Positions 24,675-32,903 of a stretch of 50,207 bases of DNA are shown piece after piece; within the stretch, counting starts at the first letter, position 1, and each line of letters begins with the position of its first letter. The position numbers and the translations under genes are program-made. Source of the DNA: Ottowia sp. (GTDB lineage: Bacteria; Pseudomonadota; Gammaproteobacteria; Burkholderiales; Burkholderiaceae_C); the NCBI GenBank assembly GCA_023228705.1, contig JALOAS010000014.1, positions 1 through 50,207 of the forward strand. The letters run 5' to 3'. The notes below the pieces were generated by a model. It had not been told where the DNA came from and did not search any database. It saw only the letters and a list, made by a program, of their open reading frames with translations.

Positions 24675-25406
24675 ATGCCCATCCAGAGCCTGAACAGGGC
24701 CCTGCGAGCGCTTGTGCTGGTGGCGATCTTCGTCGGCGGCGCATGGGCCCAGTCGCGCGGCGTCATCGACGACTTCCTGTTCTTTTTGCCCGACGTGCAG
24801 TACCTGCTGGTTCAGCACCTGTGGCTGACCGCGGTTTCCGGCGGCCTGGCCATCGTGGTGGCCATCCCGCTGGGCATCCTGCTGTCGCGCACCCGCATGG
24901 AGCGCTGGGCCGAAACGCTGATGCAGGTGCTCAACGTCGGCACCACCATTCCAACGCTGGCGGTGCTGGCGCTGTCCATGAGCTTCCTGGGCATCGGCAC
25001 GCTGCCGTCGGTGTTTGCCCTCTTCATTGCCACCCTGCTGCCCATCGCGCGCAACACCTACGCCGGACTCAGGGGCATCGACCCGGCGCTGATGGAGGCC
25101 GCCGCGGGCATGGGCATGTCGCCGCTGCAGCGCCTGTTTCGGGTAGAGTTGCCCAATGCCCTTTATGTGATCTTTGCCGGCATGCGCACGGCGCTCGCGC
25201 TCAACGTGGGGACCGTGCCGCTGGCCTTCCTGATCGGCGGCGGCGGGCTGGGCGAGCTGATTTTCACCGGCATCGACCTGTACGATCCGGTCATGATGCT
25301 GGCCGGCGCCATCCCCACGGCCCTGCTGGCGATCGTCGTTGACACGCTCGTCGCGGCCATCGCCTTCGTGGCGGTACCGCGCGGCGTCAATCCCGCCCGC
25401 GCCTGA
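24675..25406 (+). CDS. Osmoprotectant ABC transporter permease, second subunit
   Basis: A 243-aa permease paralogous to the one at 22791. It has an N-terminal hydrophobic segment, then the transport core with the EAA loop (MEAAAGMGMSPLQRLFRVELP) and GGGLGELIFTGIDLYD. It starts 4 bp after the ATPase stop. Two different permeases with one ATPase and one binding protein match the YehXYZW/OsmVWXY architecture. Confidence 0.88.
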   Translation: MPIQSLNRALRALVLVAIFVGGAWAQSRGVIDDFLFFLPDVQYLLVQHLWLTAVSGGLAIVVAIPLGILLSRTRMERWAETLMQVLNVGTTIPTLAVLALSMSFLGIGTLPSVFALFIATLLPIARNTYAGLRGIDPALMEAAAGMGMSPLQRLFRVELPNALYVIFAGMRTALALNVGTVPLAFLIGGGGLGELIFTGIDLYDPVMMLAGAIPTALLAIVVDTLVAAIAFVAVPRGVNPARA

Positions 25407-25476
25407 TCGCACCAGGCGTGCGGCAAGGTCCGGCGCACCCGCGGCAACGTTCAATGCAACACAAGGAGAAATACCC

Positions 25477-26361
25477 ATGAAACGTCTGATGACAGTCCTC
25501 GCCGGCCTGATCCTGGCCGGTGCAATGGCCACCGCCGCGCAGGCCCAGAAGATCGTGGTCGGCGGCAAGAACTACACGGAGCAGCTGATCATGACGAGCC
25601 TGACCGCCCAGTACCTGGGCGGACTCGGCTACGACGTCACCCAGCGCGCTGGCATGGGCTCCGCCGTGCTGCGCCAGGCCCAGGAGAACGGCCAGATCGA
25701 TCTCTACTGGGAGTACACCGGCACCTCGCTGTTCGTCTACAACAACATCAGCGAAGTGCTTTCTCCCGAGGAGAGCTATCAGCGCGTCAAGGCGCTTGAC
25801 GCCGAGAAAGGCCTGGTGTGGCTGGACCCCTCCGCTGCCAACAACACCTACGCCCTGGCCGTCCGCAAGGAAACCGCCGAGGAAACCGGCATCGACACCC
25901 TGTCCGACCTGGCGTCGGCCATCAACGCGGGCCAGGAGCTGACCTTCGCGCTGAACGCGGAGTTCTATGCCCGCGACGACGGCTGGCGCCCACTGCAGCA
26001 GGCCTACGGTTTCCGCGTCGGTCGCCGCAGCGTCAAGCGCATGGACACCGGCCTGATCTACCAGGCGCTGCGCAACGGCGATATCGACGTGGGCCTGGTA
26101 TTCACGACCGATGGCCGCATCCCGGCCTTTGATTTCCAGGTGCTCGAAGACGACCAGGGCTTCTTCCCCGCCTACTCCATGACGCCGGTGGTGCGCGAAG
26201 AGACCCTGAAGCAGCACCCAAGGCTCGCCGAGCAGATGAACGTCCTCTCGGCGCTGTTCGACGATCCGACCATGGCCAGACTCAACGCCAGCGTCGACGT
26301 CGAGCGCAAGAGCATCGAGAGCGTGGCGCGCGACTTTCTTGAGGAGCAGGATCTGCTGTAG
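25477..26361 (+). CDS. Periplasmic osmoprotectant-binding protein (OpuBC/OsmX/YehZ-like)
   Basis: A 294-aa exported protein with a signal peptide at residues 1-23 (basic MKR, hydrophobic core, AQA cleavage site). It is followed by the OpuAC-type mature start KIVVGGKNYTEQLIM. DLYWEYTGTSL and a C-terminal lobe with GLVFTTDGRIPAF are typical of quaternary ammonium binding proteins. An excellent SD (AAGGAG) precedes the ATG by about 8 nt. It is last in the operon, 70 bp after the second permease. Confidence 0.9.
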   Translation: MKRLMTVLAGLILAGAMATAAQAQKIVVGGKNYTEQLIMTSLTAQYLGGLGYDVTQRAGMGSAVLRQAQENGQIDLYWEYTGTSLFVYNNISEVLSPEESYQRVKALDAEKGLVWLDPSAANNTYALAVRKETAEETGIDTLSDLASAINAGQELTFALNAEFYARDDGWRPLQQAYGFRVGRRSVKRMDTGLIYQALRNGDIDVGLVFTTDGRIPAFDFQVLEDDQGFFPAYSMTPVVREETLKQHPRLAEQMNVLSALFDDPTMARLNASVDVERKSIESVARDFLEEQDLL

Positions 26362-26518
26362 CCCGGCCGTCACGATCAGCCATCGCTGCGGCCTGAACAG
26401 TACGCCGCCTGCCCTGGAGCGCAGCATGAAAGCGGGCTGCCCGCGGCAGGCACCCCTGCCGAATACCGCGAAGCGCACCCGGCAGGCATGACGTTGAGCG
26501 AGGTAGCGTTGCGCGTGG

Positions 26519-26609
26519 CGCATGACGGATGACCCCGCTGGCGCGTTGGTGATCGCGCCGCTGCGCGGCGATGATGACTGAGGCTGCGCCGATATCGGGG
26601 CTTGATGAT
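26519..26609. repeat. Intergenic mosaic repeat, copy R5 (variant)
   Basis: It contains ATGACGGATGACC, GCTGGCGCGTTGGTGAT as in copy R2, a hairpin GCGCCGCTGCGCGGCG, GATGATGACTGAG and a final TTGATGATCC. The hairpin sequence differs from other copies, but the ATGA-bounded layout is the same. Confidence 0.65.
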
Positions 26610-26637
26610 CCGGATTGATTGGCGCAGATCATGGCGA

Positions 26638-26686
26638 TGCAGTTCATCATTGCGCCTTCTGACGGTGCAGTTTATTATTGCGCTTT
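26638..26686 (+). repeat. Imperfect 21-bp direct repeat before the hydrolase start
   Basis: TGCAGTTCATCATTGCGCCTT at 26638-26658 recurs as a near copy at 26666-26686 (changes are C to T). The start-to-start spacing is 28 bp, and the second copy ends 12 bp before the start codon. It could be an operator pair. Confidence 0.5.
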
Positions 26687-26698
26687 TGGGAGGCAGAC

Positions 26699-28015
26699 AT
26701 GTTTTATCTGACGCGGCGCAGCGCACTGATCGGCTTGTTGGCGTCGGTAAACACAGGCACTTTTTTGCGCGCGGTCGCGCAGGAGAAGACGATGACCGAC
26801 AGTCTGGAACGCGGTCGCACCCGCATCGCCGGGTTCGCCGATGCCGAGATGGACTTTCAATTGCTGCGCCAGATGGGCGCGGCCCGCTATGGCGGCTCGG
26901 CCGTGGGCGAGTGCCTGGCGCTGGCGCAGCGCATCGACAATGGCGTGCCGGCCAGTTGGGTGGCGGCCTTCGCTGCCGCAGCGGCACGGCAACAGGCCGA
27001 CGCCGAGCGCCGCGCTGCGCGCGGACACGCAGTCAGCGCACGCGATCAATACCTGGTCGCGGCCAACAGCTGGCGCGCCGCCGAGTACTACACCGGCATC
27101 ACCGATCCGCAGCATGCCGAATACGGGCTCGCCAGCCGTGCCTGCTTCGTGGCCGCCATGCAGGCGTCGGACTATGCGTGCGAGGCGGTGGAACTGCCGT
27201 TCGGGGCCACACCGCTGCCCGCATTTCATCTGCGTCCGGCCGCGCGCACCGGTCCGAACAAGACCCTCATGATCATCAGCGGTTACGACGGTACGCTGGA
27301 GGAAACCTTCATCGCCTACGGGCGCGCCGCACTGGAGCGCGGCTACCGCGTGTTGCTGTTCGCCGGTCCCGGCCAGATGGACACCATGCGTTTGCATCCT
27401 GAGCTGCACTTCATTCCGGAGTTCGAACGCGTCGGCACCCCGGCCGTCGACTATCTGCTGTCGCGACCGGATACCGATCCGGCGCGGATCGCGTTGATGG
27501 GCATCAGCTTCGGCGGCTATTTTGCCACCCGCATTGCCGTGCACGAGCCGCGCATCCGCGCCCTTGTCGCGAACTCGCCCATCGTCGACCTGCATGCCTA
27601 CATGGCGTCGTTTGCCGGCTTTGATCCGGCCGAGATGCCGGATGCGGATGATTTTGGCGTGGCTGACCTCGACCACATTCCGGTCAGCGAGATGCCGGAG
27701 CAGACGCGCGAGATGTCGCGCAACCTGATGCTGCGTTTCGGCCAGGACAGCTTCAAGCGCACCTACCAGCGCCTGCGCGAGTTCCGCGTCGACGATGCCG
27801 ATCTGGCGGGCCTGCGCTGCGCGGCGCTGGGGCTGGTTGGTAGTGGCGAAGGCAAGGAGCCGGCGGCGCAGTACGAACGCTTCCTGGCTCATGTGCCGGG
27901 CGCCAGCGGGCACATTTTCAGCGCCGAGGAGGGCGCCGACGGGCACTGCCAGTCCGGCAACCTGGCGCTGTCGGCGGCGGTGTCGCTGGACTGGCTGGAC
28001 GAGCGCTTCGCCTGA
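26699..28015 (+). CDS. Exported alpha/beta-hydrolase, FrsA/pseudo-oxynicotine hydrolase-like
   Basis: This 438-aa protein opens with a Tat-like leader (TRRSALIGLLASVNTGTFLRAV, about residues 5-28, quoted from the motif around the RR pair), then a helical cap region. The alpha/beta-hydrolase core has ISGYDGT near residue 198 and the nucleophile elbow GISFGG near residue 270, with a C-terminal His in DGHCQSGN. The layout (long N-terminal cap, then core) resembles esterase FrsA and 2,6-dihydroxypseudooxynicotine hydrolase. The substrate is unknown. The start at 26699 has a strong SD (GGGAGG, 5 nt). An in-frame TTG lies further upstream. Confidence 0.78.
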   Translation: MFYLTRRSALIGLLASVNTGTFLRAVAQEKTMTDSLERGRTRIAGFADAEMDFQLLRQMGAARYGGSAVGECLALAQRIDNGVPASWVAAFAAAAARQQADAERRAARGHAVSARDQYLVAANSWRAAEYYTGITDPQHAEYGLASRACFVAAMQASDYACEAVELPFGATPLPAFHLRPAARTGPNKTLMIISGYDGTLEETFIAYGRAALERGYRVLLFAGPGQMDTMRLHPELHFIPEFERVGTPAVDYLLSRPDTDPARIALMGISFGGYFATRIAVHEPRIRALVANSPIVDLHAYMASFAGFDPAEMPDADDFGVADLDHIPVSEMPEQTREMSRNLMLRFGQDSFKRTYQRLREFRVDDADLAGLRCAALGLVGSGEGKEPAAQYERFLAHVPGASGHIFSAEEGADGHCQSGNLALSAAVSLDWLDERFA

Positions 28016-28107
28016 AGCGCGCCCCACCGGCTGCGGCTTGCGGCGGGTAGGTCAGCTTACGCTCGCCCGCGCGCTTGCGCCAGCAAACCCGTGACCCGTT
28101 GCCAGAC

Positions 28108-28740
28108 GCGGCTCAAGCATTGTCAGCTCATCGGATGACGGATGATCTCGGCCCTTGCGGGCCTCGGATGAAAGCCGCCTGCGGCGGCTGATGATGAAAA
28201 GGGGTTGAGCGAAGTGCGTCCAGCGTTTGGCGTTCGCGCAACGCTCAACCACCCCATCGGCCAGAGGGCTGGCCTCCCTGCGGCGCAAACCACGGGTGAC
28301 GCCCTGTTGGAGCGGCGCCCTCGCCGCGATTCCCCGCCGAATGACAGATGATCCCGGCCCTTGCGGGCCCTGGATGAAAGCCGCCTGCGGCGGCTGATGA
28401 TGAAAAGAGGTTGAGCGAAGTGCGTCCAGCGTTTGGCGTTCGCGCAACGCTCAACCACCCCATCGGCCAGAGGGCTGGCCTCCTGCCCTGCGGCGCAAAC
28501 CACGGGTGACGCCCTGTTGGAGCGGCGCCCTCGTCGCGATTCCCCGCCGAATGACAGATGATCCCGGCCCTTGCGGGCCCTGGATGAAAGCCGCCTGCGG
28601 CGGCTGATGAAGGTTTGGCGTCAAGCGTTCAGCGTGTGCCCACCACGCTCAACGCTCAACCTCTTCAAACGCTCAACCTCCCCATCATGGCGGCGCAGCC
28701 GCTGTCATTGCAGCCGCGCAGCGGCGCGGTCATCCGTCAT
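28108..28740. repeat. Mosaic repeat array R6 with tandem units of about 208 bp
   Basis: This array fills the 726-bp gap between the two hydrolase genes (28016-28741). It starts with the CATTGTCAGCTCATCGG lead. The unit has ATGACRGATGAT, hairpin GGCCCTTGCGGGCC, GGATGAAA, hairpin GCCGCCTGCGGCGGC, TGATGATGAAAA, a GGTTGAGCG..CGCTCAACC arm, and a unique tail to CCCCGCCGA. It begins at 28135, 28341 and 28551 (spacing 206 and 210 bp). The second copy has a 4-bp insertion, and the third stops after the second hairpin. An R1-type double hairpin closes the array (28683-28733). No gene is present. Confidence 0.9.
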
Positions 28741-28741
28741 G

Positions 28742-30196
28742 CTACGGCGTCACGGTCAGGGCCAGTTCGCCATGCGCAACACCGTGCGCGTTGCCGGCGG
28801 TCAGGCGCACCGCCCAGGTGCCCGCTTCCCGTGGCGTGCCGGCGATGAGGCCGCGCTCGGGATCCAGGGTCAGCCCTGGCGGCAGGTTGTCGGCAGCATA
28901 GACATCCACGTGATGACGCGTGGCGATGCGATGGCGCCACGCCTGGCCGACTCGGGCACTGGCCGTCGTGGTGGCGTCCAGCAGCGGCTGGCGCTGGCCA
29001 TGTTGCTCCATCCACGCGTTCAGCCGCAGGTGCGCGTTTTCACGCAGGTCGAGCCAGAACAGGGCAATGTCGAAGACGTGGTAGTTGGTGCCGCCGAACA
29101 CGTCGCCGTCGTTGAAATACGCGTCCGGCAGCGGCACCGGCGAGACGTAGGTGAAACGCCCGTCGCTGCGTGCAGCGACGAGCTGCGGCAATACGCGTGC
29201 GAAGGTTTCCTGGGTGCCAAATGGCACCGCGCCGCGGTGGCGGCTGGCCGGCGTGCTCGGCTCACGCGTGTCCCAGCTCACCGGGTTGATGTTGACCAGC
29301 GGCTGGCCTGACGCGCCCATCCAGCGCTGGCGGGCGCGATTCCAGTAGCCGTTCTCCTGCCAGGCGTCGAGATCGGCGTCGGTGTGTTCGCCGAAGGTCT
29401 CCCAGATCGCGACGCAGCCGGTCTGGGCGGGGCGTGTACAGGGCGGGATGCGCGTCAGGTCGTCGCGGAACACCGCGCGCGGGATGGGCTGGCCGGGCAG
29501 GTAGGCGGCGACCAGCAGATCCTCCAGCGGCGTGCCCTGGATCGCTTCGCTCAAAAGGCGCTGTGCGTGGTTCGTGCCTTGGCTGTGACCGACCAGGAAG
29601 AATGGCCGTCCGCCGTTGTGGTGCGCCACGTAGTACTTGAATGCAGCCAGCACGTCGGCGTAGGCGCGGTTGTTGGGTGCCTGTTGCGCATCCTCGTCGA
29701 GCTGATAAAGCGGCAAGGTGACCTGGCGATAGCGTGGCGCGTAGATGCGCGCCACTGCGTTGAACGGCGTGGCCTGGGTCAGCAGCATCATCTCGCTGAC
29801 CTTGATCGCCTCGGCATCGTCGATCGGTGCATTGAGCCGGTCGGAGCGCCAGCTCGTCGTCGGGTGAACGTAGAACACGTCGGCCCGGGCCACGGCCTGC
29901 AGGTCGGAAAAGCCCGCCCCGCGCGGGGTGCGCATGGCGGCCGAAGGCTGACCCGGCAGCGCCAGCCAGTTGGCGGGCTGGCTGTAATCGATCGGCGCCG
30001 GCGTGTCCCCGTCGGCAATGTCGGCCGACGGGGTCGGCACCGCTGCCTGTGATGACACGGCCGCACCGAATGCCAGCAGCAGGACAATCAGCAGCCGGAC
30101 CCGGGCGCCGGCACCGGGCGAAGCTTTGCACGCCGGGCGCCATGATAGCGGATAGGTGCGAGCAGGAAGATGTCCTGCCGGATCAATCGATTGCAT
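28742..30196 (-). CDS. Secreted DUF3089-family hydrolase with C-terminal Ig-like domain
   Basis: This 484-aa exported protein has a signal peptide core VRLLIVLLLAFGAAVSSQA near residues 33-52. The DUF3089 domain (alpha/beta-hydrolase fold) begins near residue 85 with DVFYVHPTTSW. It continues with YAPRYRQVTLPLY and the nucleophile elbow VGHSQGTNHAQ near residue 202. After about residue 425 a putative Ig module appears (LPPGLTLDPERGLIAGTPR), typical of the He_PIG type. The frame is open far upstream, but the ATG at 30196 is the first that places a signal peptide near the start; its n-region is rather long. The substrate is unknown. Confidence 0.78.
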   Translation of the reverse strand: MQSIDPAGHLPARTYPLSWRPACKASPGAGARVRLLIVLLLAFGAAVSSQAAVPTPSADIADGDTPAPIDYSQPANWLALPGQPSAAMRTPRGAGFSDLQAVARADVFYVHPTTSWRSDRLNAPIDDAEAIKVSEMMLLTQATPFNAVARIYAPRYRQVTLPLYQLDEDAQQAPNNRAYADVLAAFKYYVAHHNGGRPFFLVGHSQGTNHAQRLLSEAIQGTPLEDLLVAAYLPGQPIPRAVFRDDLTRIPPCTRPAQTGCVAIWETFGEHTDADLDAWQENGYWNRARQRWMGASGQPLVNINPVSWDTREPSTPASRHRGAVPFGTQETFARVLPQLVAARSDGRFTYVSPVPLPDAYFNDGDVFGGTNYHVFDIALFWLDLRENAHLRLNAWMEQHGQRQPLLDATTTASARVGQAWRHRIATRHHVDVYAADNLPPGLTLDPERGLIAGTPREAGTWAVRLTAGNAHGVAHGELALTVTP

Positions 30197-30399
30197 GAGC
30201 GTCCCCGCAGATGGTCGGTGGGAAATTGTAACTATTGCCGACAAGACAAACAAGACAAAAGACGCCCAATTCTTGATGCGATTCTGCTTTTGCGCAAGAT
30301 GGACCCAAGACGCTCCCGTCCAGCATGTCCCGACCCAAGCGCAGGGGTTGCCACCGTGCCGGTGCCTGGCCTGTTGCGCCACGGAAGCCTGCAATCGCT

Positions 30400-30888
30400 T
30401 CAATTGCTCGGGCACTGCTCGCGCGGCAGATAGTTCTTGCGGCCGGTGCTGCCCATGGTGTAGCAGCCGCCACGTGGGCCCACGTGGATTTGCGGCGCTG
30501 CATTTGCCTGCTGCGGTGTTGCGCCCGGCGGGCCGGCGGCTTCCGCCGGCTGCGGCAGGTAATTCTTGCGGCCTGATTTGGTCAGCGTGTAGCGGCCGCC
30601 GCGCGGGCCGATGTAAATGGTCTTGCCGCCAGGCGTCTGGCCGGCGGTAGCGGCCCGATGTCCATCCGGCTGGCTGACGCTGTCCGGTGTTGCCGGAGCT
30701 GGCTGCGGCAGCGGCGGCCTGACGCCAAAGGCGTCGCCGGCTTCGAGCTCGAAGCCGTTGCCGCGCATGCAGGGTGTCTGCTGGTACGTCACGCTGCCGC
30801 CAGCAGCGGTGCATTTGTACAGCGCTGCTGCCGGGGCGGGGCCGAGCAGGGTTGCCATAGGGATCAGCAAGAGCACCAGCGGGGTCAC
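30400..30888 (-). CDS. Secreted DUF4124-type protein with two basic-adaptor repeats
   Basis: A 162-aa exported protein. The GTG start at 30888 has GGAGG 6 nt upstream and gives the signal peptide VTPLVLLLIPMATLLGPAPA. The mature start ALYKCTAAGGSVTYQQTPC is a DUF4124-like motif. A Pro-rich linker is followed by two 22-residue repeats: IYIGPRGGRYTLTKSGRKNY near residue 95 and IHVGPRGGCYTMGSTGRKNY near 135. These repeats resemble the PBCV-type basic adaptor domain (GPRGGxY..xSGxKxY). The function is unknown. The gene is 200 bp downstream of purK on the same strand. Confidence 0.75.
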   Translation of the reverse strand: MTPLVLLLIPMATLLGPAPAAALYKCTAAGGSVTYQQTPCMRGNGFELEAGDAFGVRPPLPQPAPATPDSVSQPDGHRAATAGQTPGGKTIYIGPRGGRYTLTKSGRKNYLPQPAEAAGPPGATPQQANAAPQIHVGPRGGCYTMGSTGRKNYLPREQCPSN

Positions 30889-31088
30889 GCGCTGCCTCCG
30901 GTGAGCTTGGGGTGGGGCAAGCCACATTAGCATGGTTGCAAGCGTCGGGCAAGGGCTGCCAGCACTTGCGCGCAGCGGCGGCGATGGGCTGCGGTGCCAT
31001 GTTTGAAGGAAGCCCATTGCAGTGGGGCTGCAGCTTCTTCAGGGATGAGGCAACCCGAGGCAAGCCCGGCGCCCAAAGGTGGACCCGG

Positions 31089-32234
31089 TTACGTCAGGAG
31101 CGGCGCCACCTTGGCGTGGAGGTCCATTCGCTTGGCCAGCTGCTGCAGGCGGCTTTGCAGTTCAGCTTGATCTGGCGCGCAGACGGTGGCGTGGCCCACC
31201 TTGCGGCCGGGACGGGCGGCCTTGTCGTACGCGTGCCAGTGGGTGTCGGGAGTAGCCAGGAACGCGGCTGCGTTCGGCAGCTCGCCTATCCAGTTGAACA
31301 TGGCGCTGGGACACCTTGCGGTGGTGTCGCCCAGCGGCAGGTCCAGGATGGCGCGGATGTGGTTTTCAAACTGGCTGGTGACGGCGCCGTCCAGGGTCCA
31401 GTGGCCGGAGTTGTGCACGCGCGGCGCCATTTCGTTGCCGAGCAGTTCGCTGCCGCGGACAAACAGCTCCAGCGCAAAGACGCCGACGTAGTCCAGCGCC
31501 TCGGCCAGCTTGCGTGCGTGGGCAAACGCCGCCTGGACCAGTGTGTCTGGCACGGCTGCCGGCGCAATGCTCATGGAGAGGATGCCGCCCACGTGGTGGT
31601 TGCGGGTGAGCGGCCAGGGGCGGAAGTCGCCGCCGCGGTTGCGCACGGCGATGACCGAGACTTCCTGGTCGAACGCGACCAGGGATTCCAGGATGAGCCC
31701 GTGCAGCGCGGCCGGCTCGCCCAGCGCCGCCCAGGCGGCGTCCGCGTCCTGCGGCGACTGCAGGCGGTACTGGCCCTTGCCGTCGTAGCCCATGCGGCGG
31801 GTCTTGAGGATGGCGGGGGCGCCGATGTCCGCAATCGCCTGCTGCAGCTCGGCGCGCGTGTTGACGGCACGAAACGCCGCCGTGGGCAGGCCGATTTTCT
31901 GGAACAGCGTTTTTTCTGCCAGCCGGTCCTGCGCCGTGGCCAGCGCATGCGGGTTGGGCGCCACGTGGCTGCGCCCGGCCAGCCAGCGGGCGGTTTCCGC
32001 AGGGACGTTTTCATAGTCAAATGTGATGACCTGCGCCTGCGCGGCCAGCCGGCCCAGCGTAACCAGGTCGTCCCAGCGCGTGGCGGTGACCGGCGCAAGC
32101 GGCGCGGCGCAGACGTCGGCGTGCGTATCGACCACCTGGAAATGCACGCCCAGCGGCGCGCCGGCCAGCACCATCATGCGCGCCAGCTGGCCGCCGCCCA
32201 GGATGCAGATCGTGGCTGGTGCGGGTGTGTTCAT
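31089..32234 (-). CDS. purK: N5-carboxyaminoimidazole ribonucleotide synthase PurK
   Basis: PurK is an ATP-grasp enzyme that makes N5-CAIR from AIR, ATP and bicarbonate. GGGQLARMM is at residues 13-21, TFDYENVP near 70, and LKTRRMGYDGKGQYRL near 149. ExSV (DQEVSVIAVR) and the C-terminal EMAPRVHNSGHWTLDGAVTS complete the family pattern. The length of 381 aa is normal. Its ATG overlaps the purE stop by 4 bp, fixing the start and indicating one transcript. It lies 10 kb from the other purine genes and on the opposite strand. Confidence 0.95.
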   Translation of the reverse strand: MNTPAPATICILGGGQLARMMVLAGAPLGVHFQVVDTHADVCAAPLAPVTATRWDDLVTLGRLAAQAQVITFDYENVPAETARWLAGRSHVAPNPHALATAQDRLAEKTLFQKIGLPTAAFRAVNTRAELQQAIADIGAPAILKTRRMGYDGKGQYRLQSPQDADAAWAALGEPAALHGLILESLVAFDQEVSVIAVRNRGGDFRPWPLTRNHHVGGILSMSIAPAAVPDTLVQAAFAHARKLAEALDYVGVFALELFVRGSELLGNEMAPRVHNSGHWTLDGAVTSQFENHIRAILDLPLGDTTARCPSAMFNWIGELPNAAAFLATPDTHWHAYDKAARPGRKVGHATVCAPDQAELQSRLQQLAKRMDLHAKVAPLLT

Positions 32235-32743
32235 GGCGCCTGCCGCGGGTCCGGGTCGGCCAGCACGCGCTGGGTCTGGTCGCTCCGGAACGCGGCCAGC
32301 CGCTGCGCCAGCGCCGGGTCGGCCAGCGCCAGCACCGAAGCGGCCAGCAGCGCGGCGTTGATGGCGCCAGCGCGGCCTATGGCCAGCGTGCCCACGGGAA
32401 CGCCAGCGGGCATCTGCACGATGGACAGCAGCGAATCCAGGCCGTTCAGCGCGCGCGACTGCACCGGGACGCCCAATACGGGCAGCGGGGTCTTGGCCGC
32501 CAGCATGCCGGGCAGGTGCGCGGCGCCGCCGGCGCCGGCAATGATCACTTGCAGGCCGCGGCCTGCAGCCTGCTCGGCGTACTGGAACAAGAGGTCCGGC
32601 GTGCGGTGCGCCGAGACGATGCGCACCTCGCAGGGCAGCTGCAGCTGCAGCAGCGTGGCCTCGGCGTGCTGCAGCGTGGCCCAGTCCGAGCGCGAGCCCA
32701 TGACGATGCCGACGGCGGCAGCAGCAGGAGTGGATTGATTCAT
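32231..32743 (-). CDS. purE: N5-carboxyaminoimidazole ribonucleotide mutase PurE (class I)
   Basis: PurE moves the carboxylate of N5-CAIR to form CAIR. The motif MGSRSDW is near residue 15, the family SAHRTP at 44-49 and GAGGAAHLPGM near 70. These are the class I signatures, consistent with the adjacent purK. The length of 170 aa is normal. It is transcribed away from the CsgG-like gene, so the 160 bp between them carries divergent promoters. The purE-purK pair is of ordinary type, unlike purF and purC at 11-14 kb. Confidence 0.96.
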   Translation of the reverse strand: MNQSTPAAAAVGIVMGSRSDWATLQHAEATLLQLQLPCEVRIVSAHRTPDLLFQYAEQAAGRGLQVIIAGAGGAAHLPGMLAAKTPLPVLGVPVQSRALNGLDSLLSIVQMPAGVPVGTLAIGRAGAINAALLAASVLALADPALAQRLAAFRSDQTQRVLADPDPRQAP

Positions 32744-32903
32744 GAAGAGCCTGGGTGAGCTGGCGGCCTGGGCGTGGTGGCCGCTGCGCAAATTGTACGG
32801 AGGCGGCGCGCAAAAAGTTTGCCGCTTGCAGCCGGTAGCCGCGTTTTCCGAGTATGGGCCACAGTACACTAGCGGGAATCATTTTGGAGAGAGAGCAGGA
32901 GAT

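Larger units (their letters stand above)
26362..26698. other. Intergenic region upstream of an alpha/beta hydrolase gene
   Basis: This 337-bp gap contains repeat copy R5 (26519-26609) and, just before the next gene, an imperfect direct repeat of 21 bp (26638-26658 and 26666-26686). No open frame is recognisable. Confidence 0.55.

Noticed and set aside
28135..28618. Possible CRISPR array
   Set aside because: Units are about 208 bp with internal hairpins, only two and a half copies, and no unique spacers or cas genes.
30197..31063. Upstream extension of the DUF3089 gene to a 773-aa protein
   Set aside because: The extension overlaps the DUF4124-type gene, is Arg/Pro-rich, and would bury the signal peptide.
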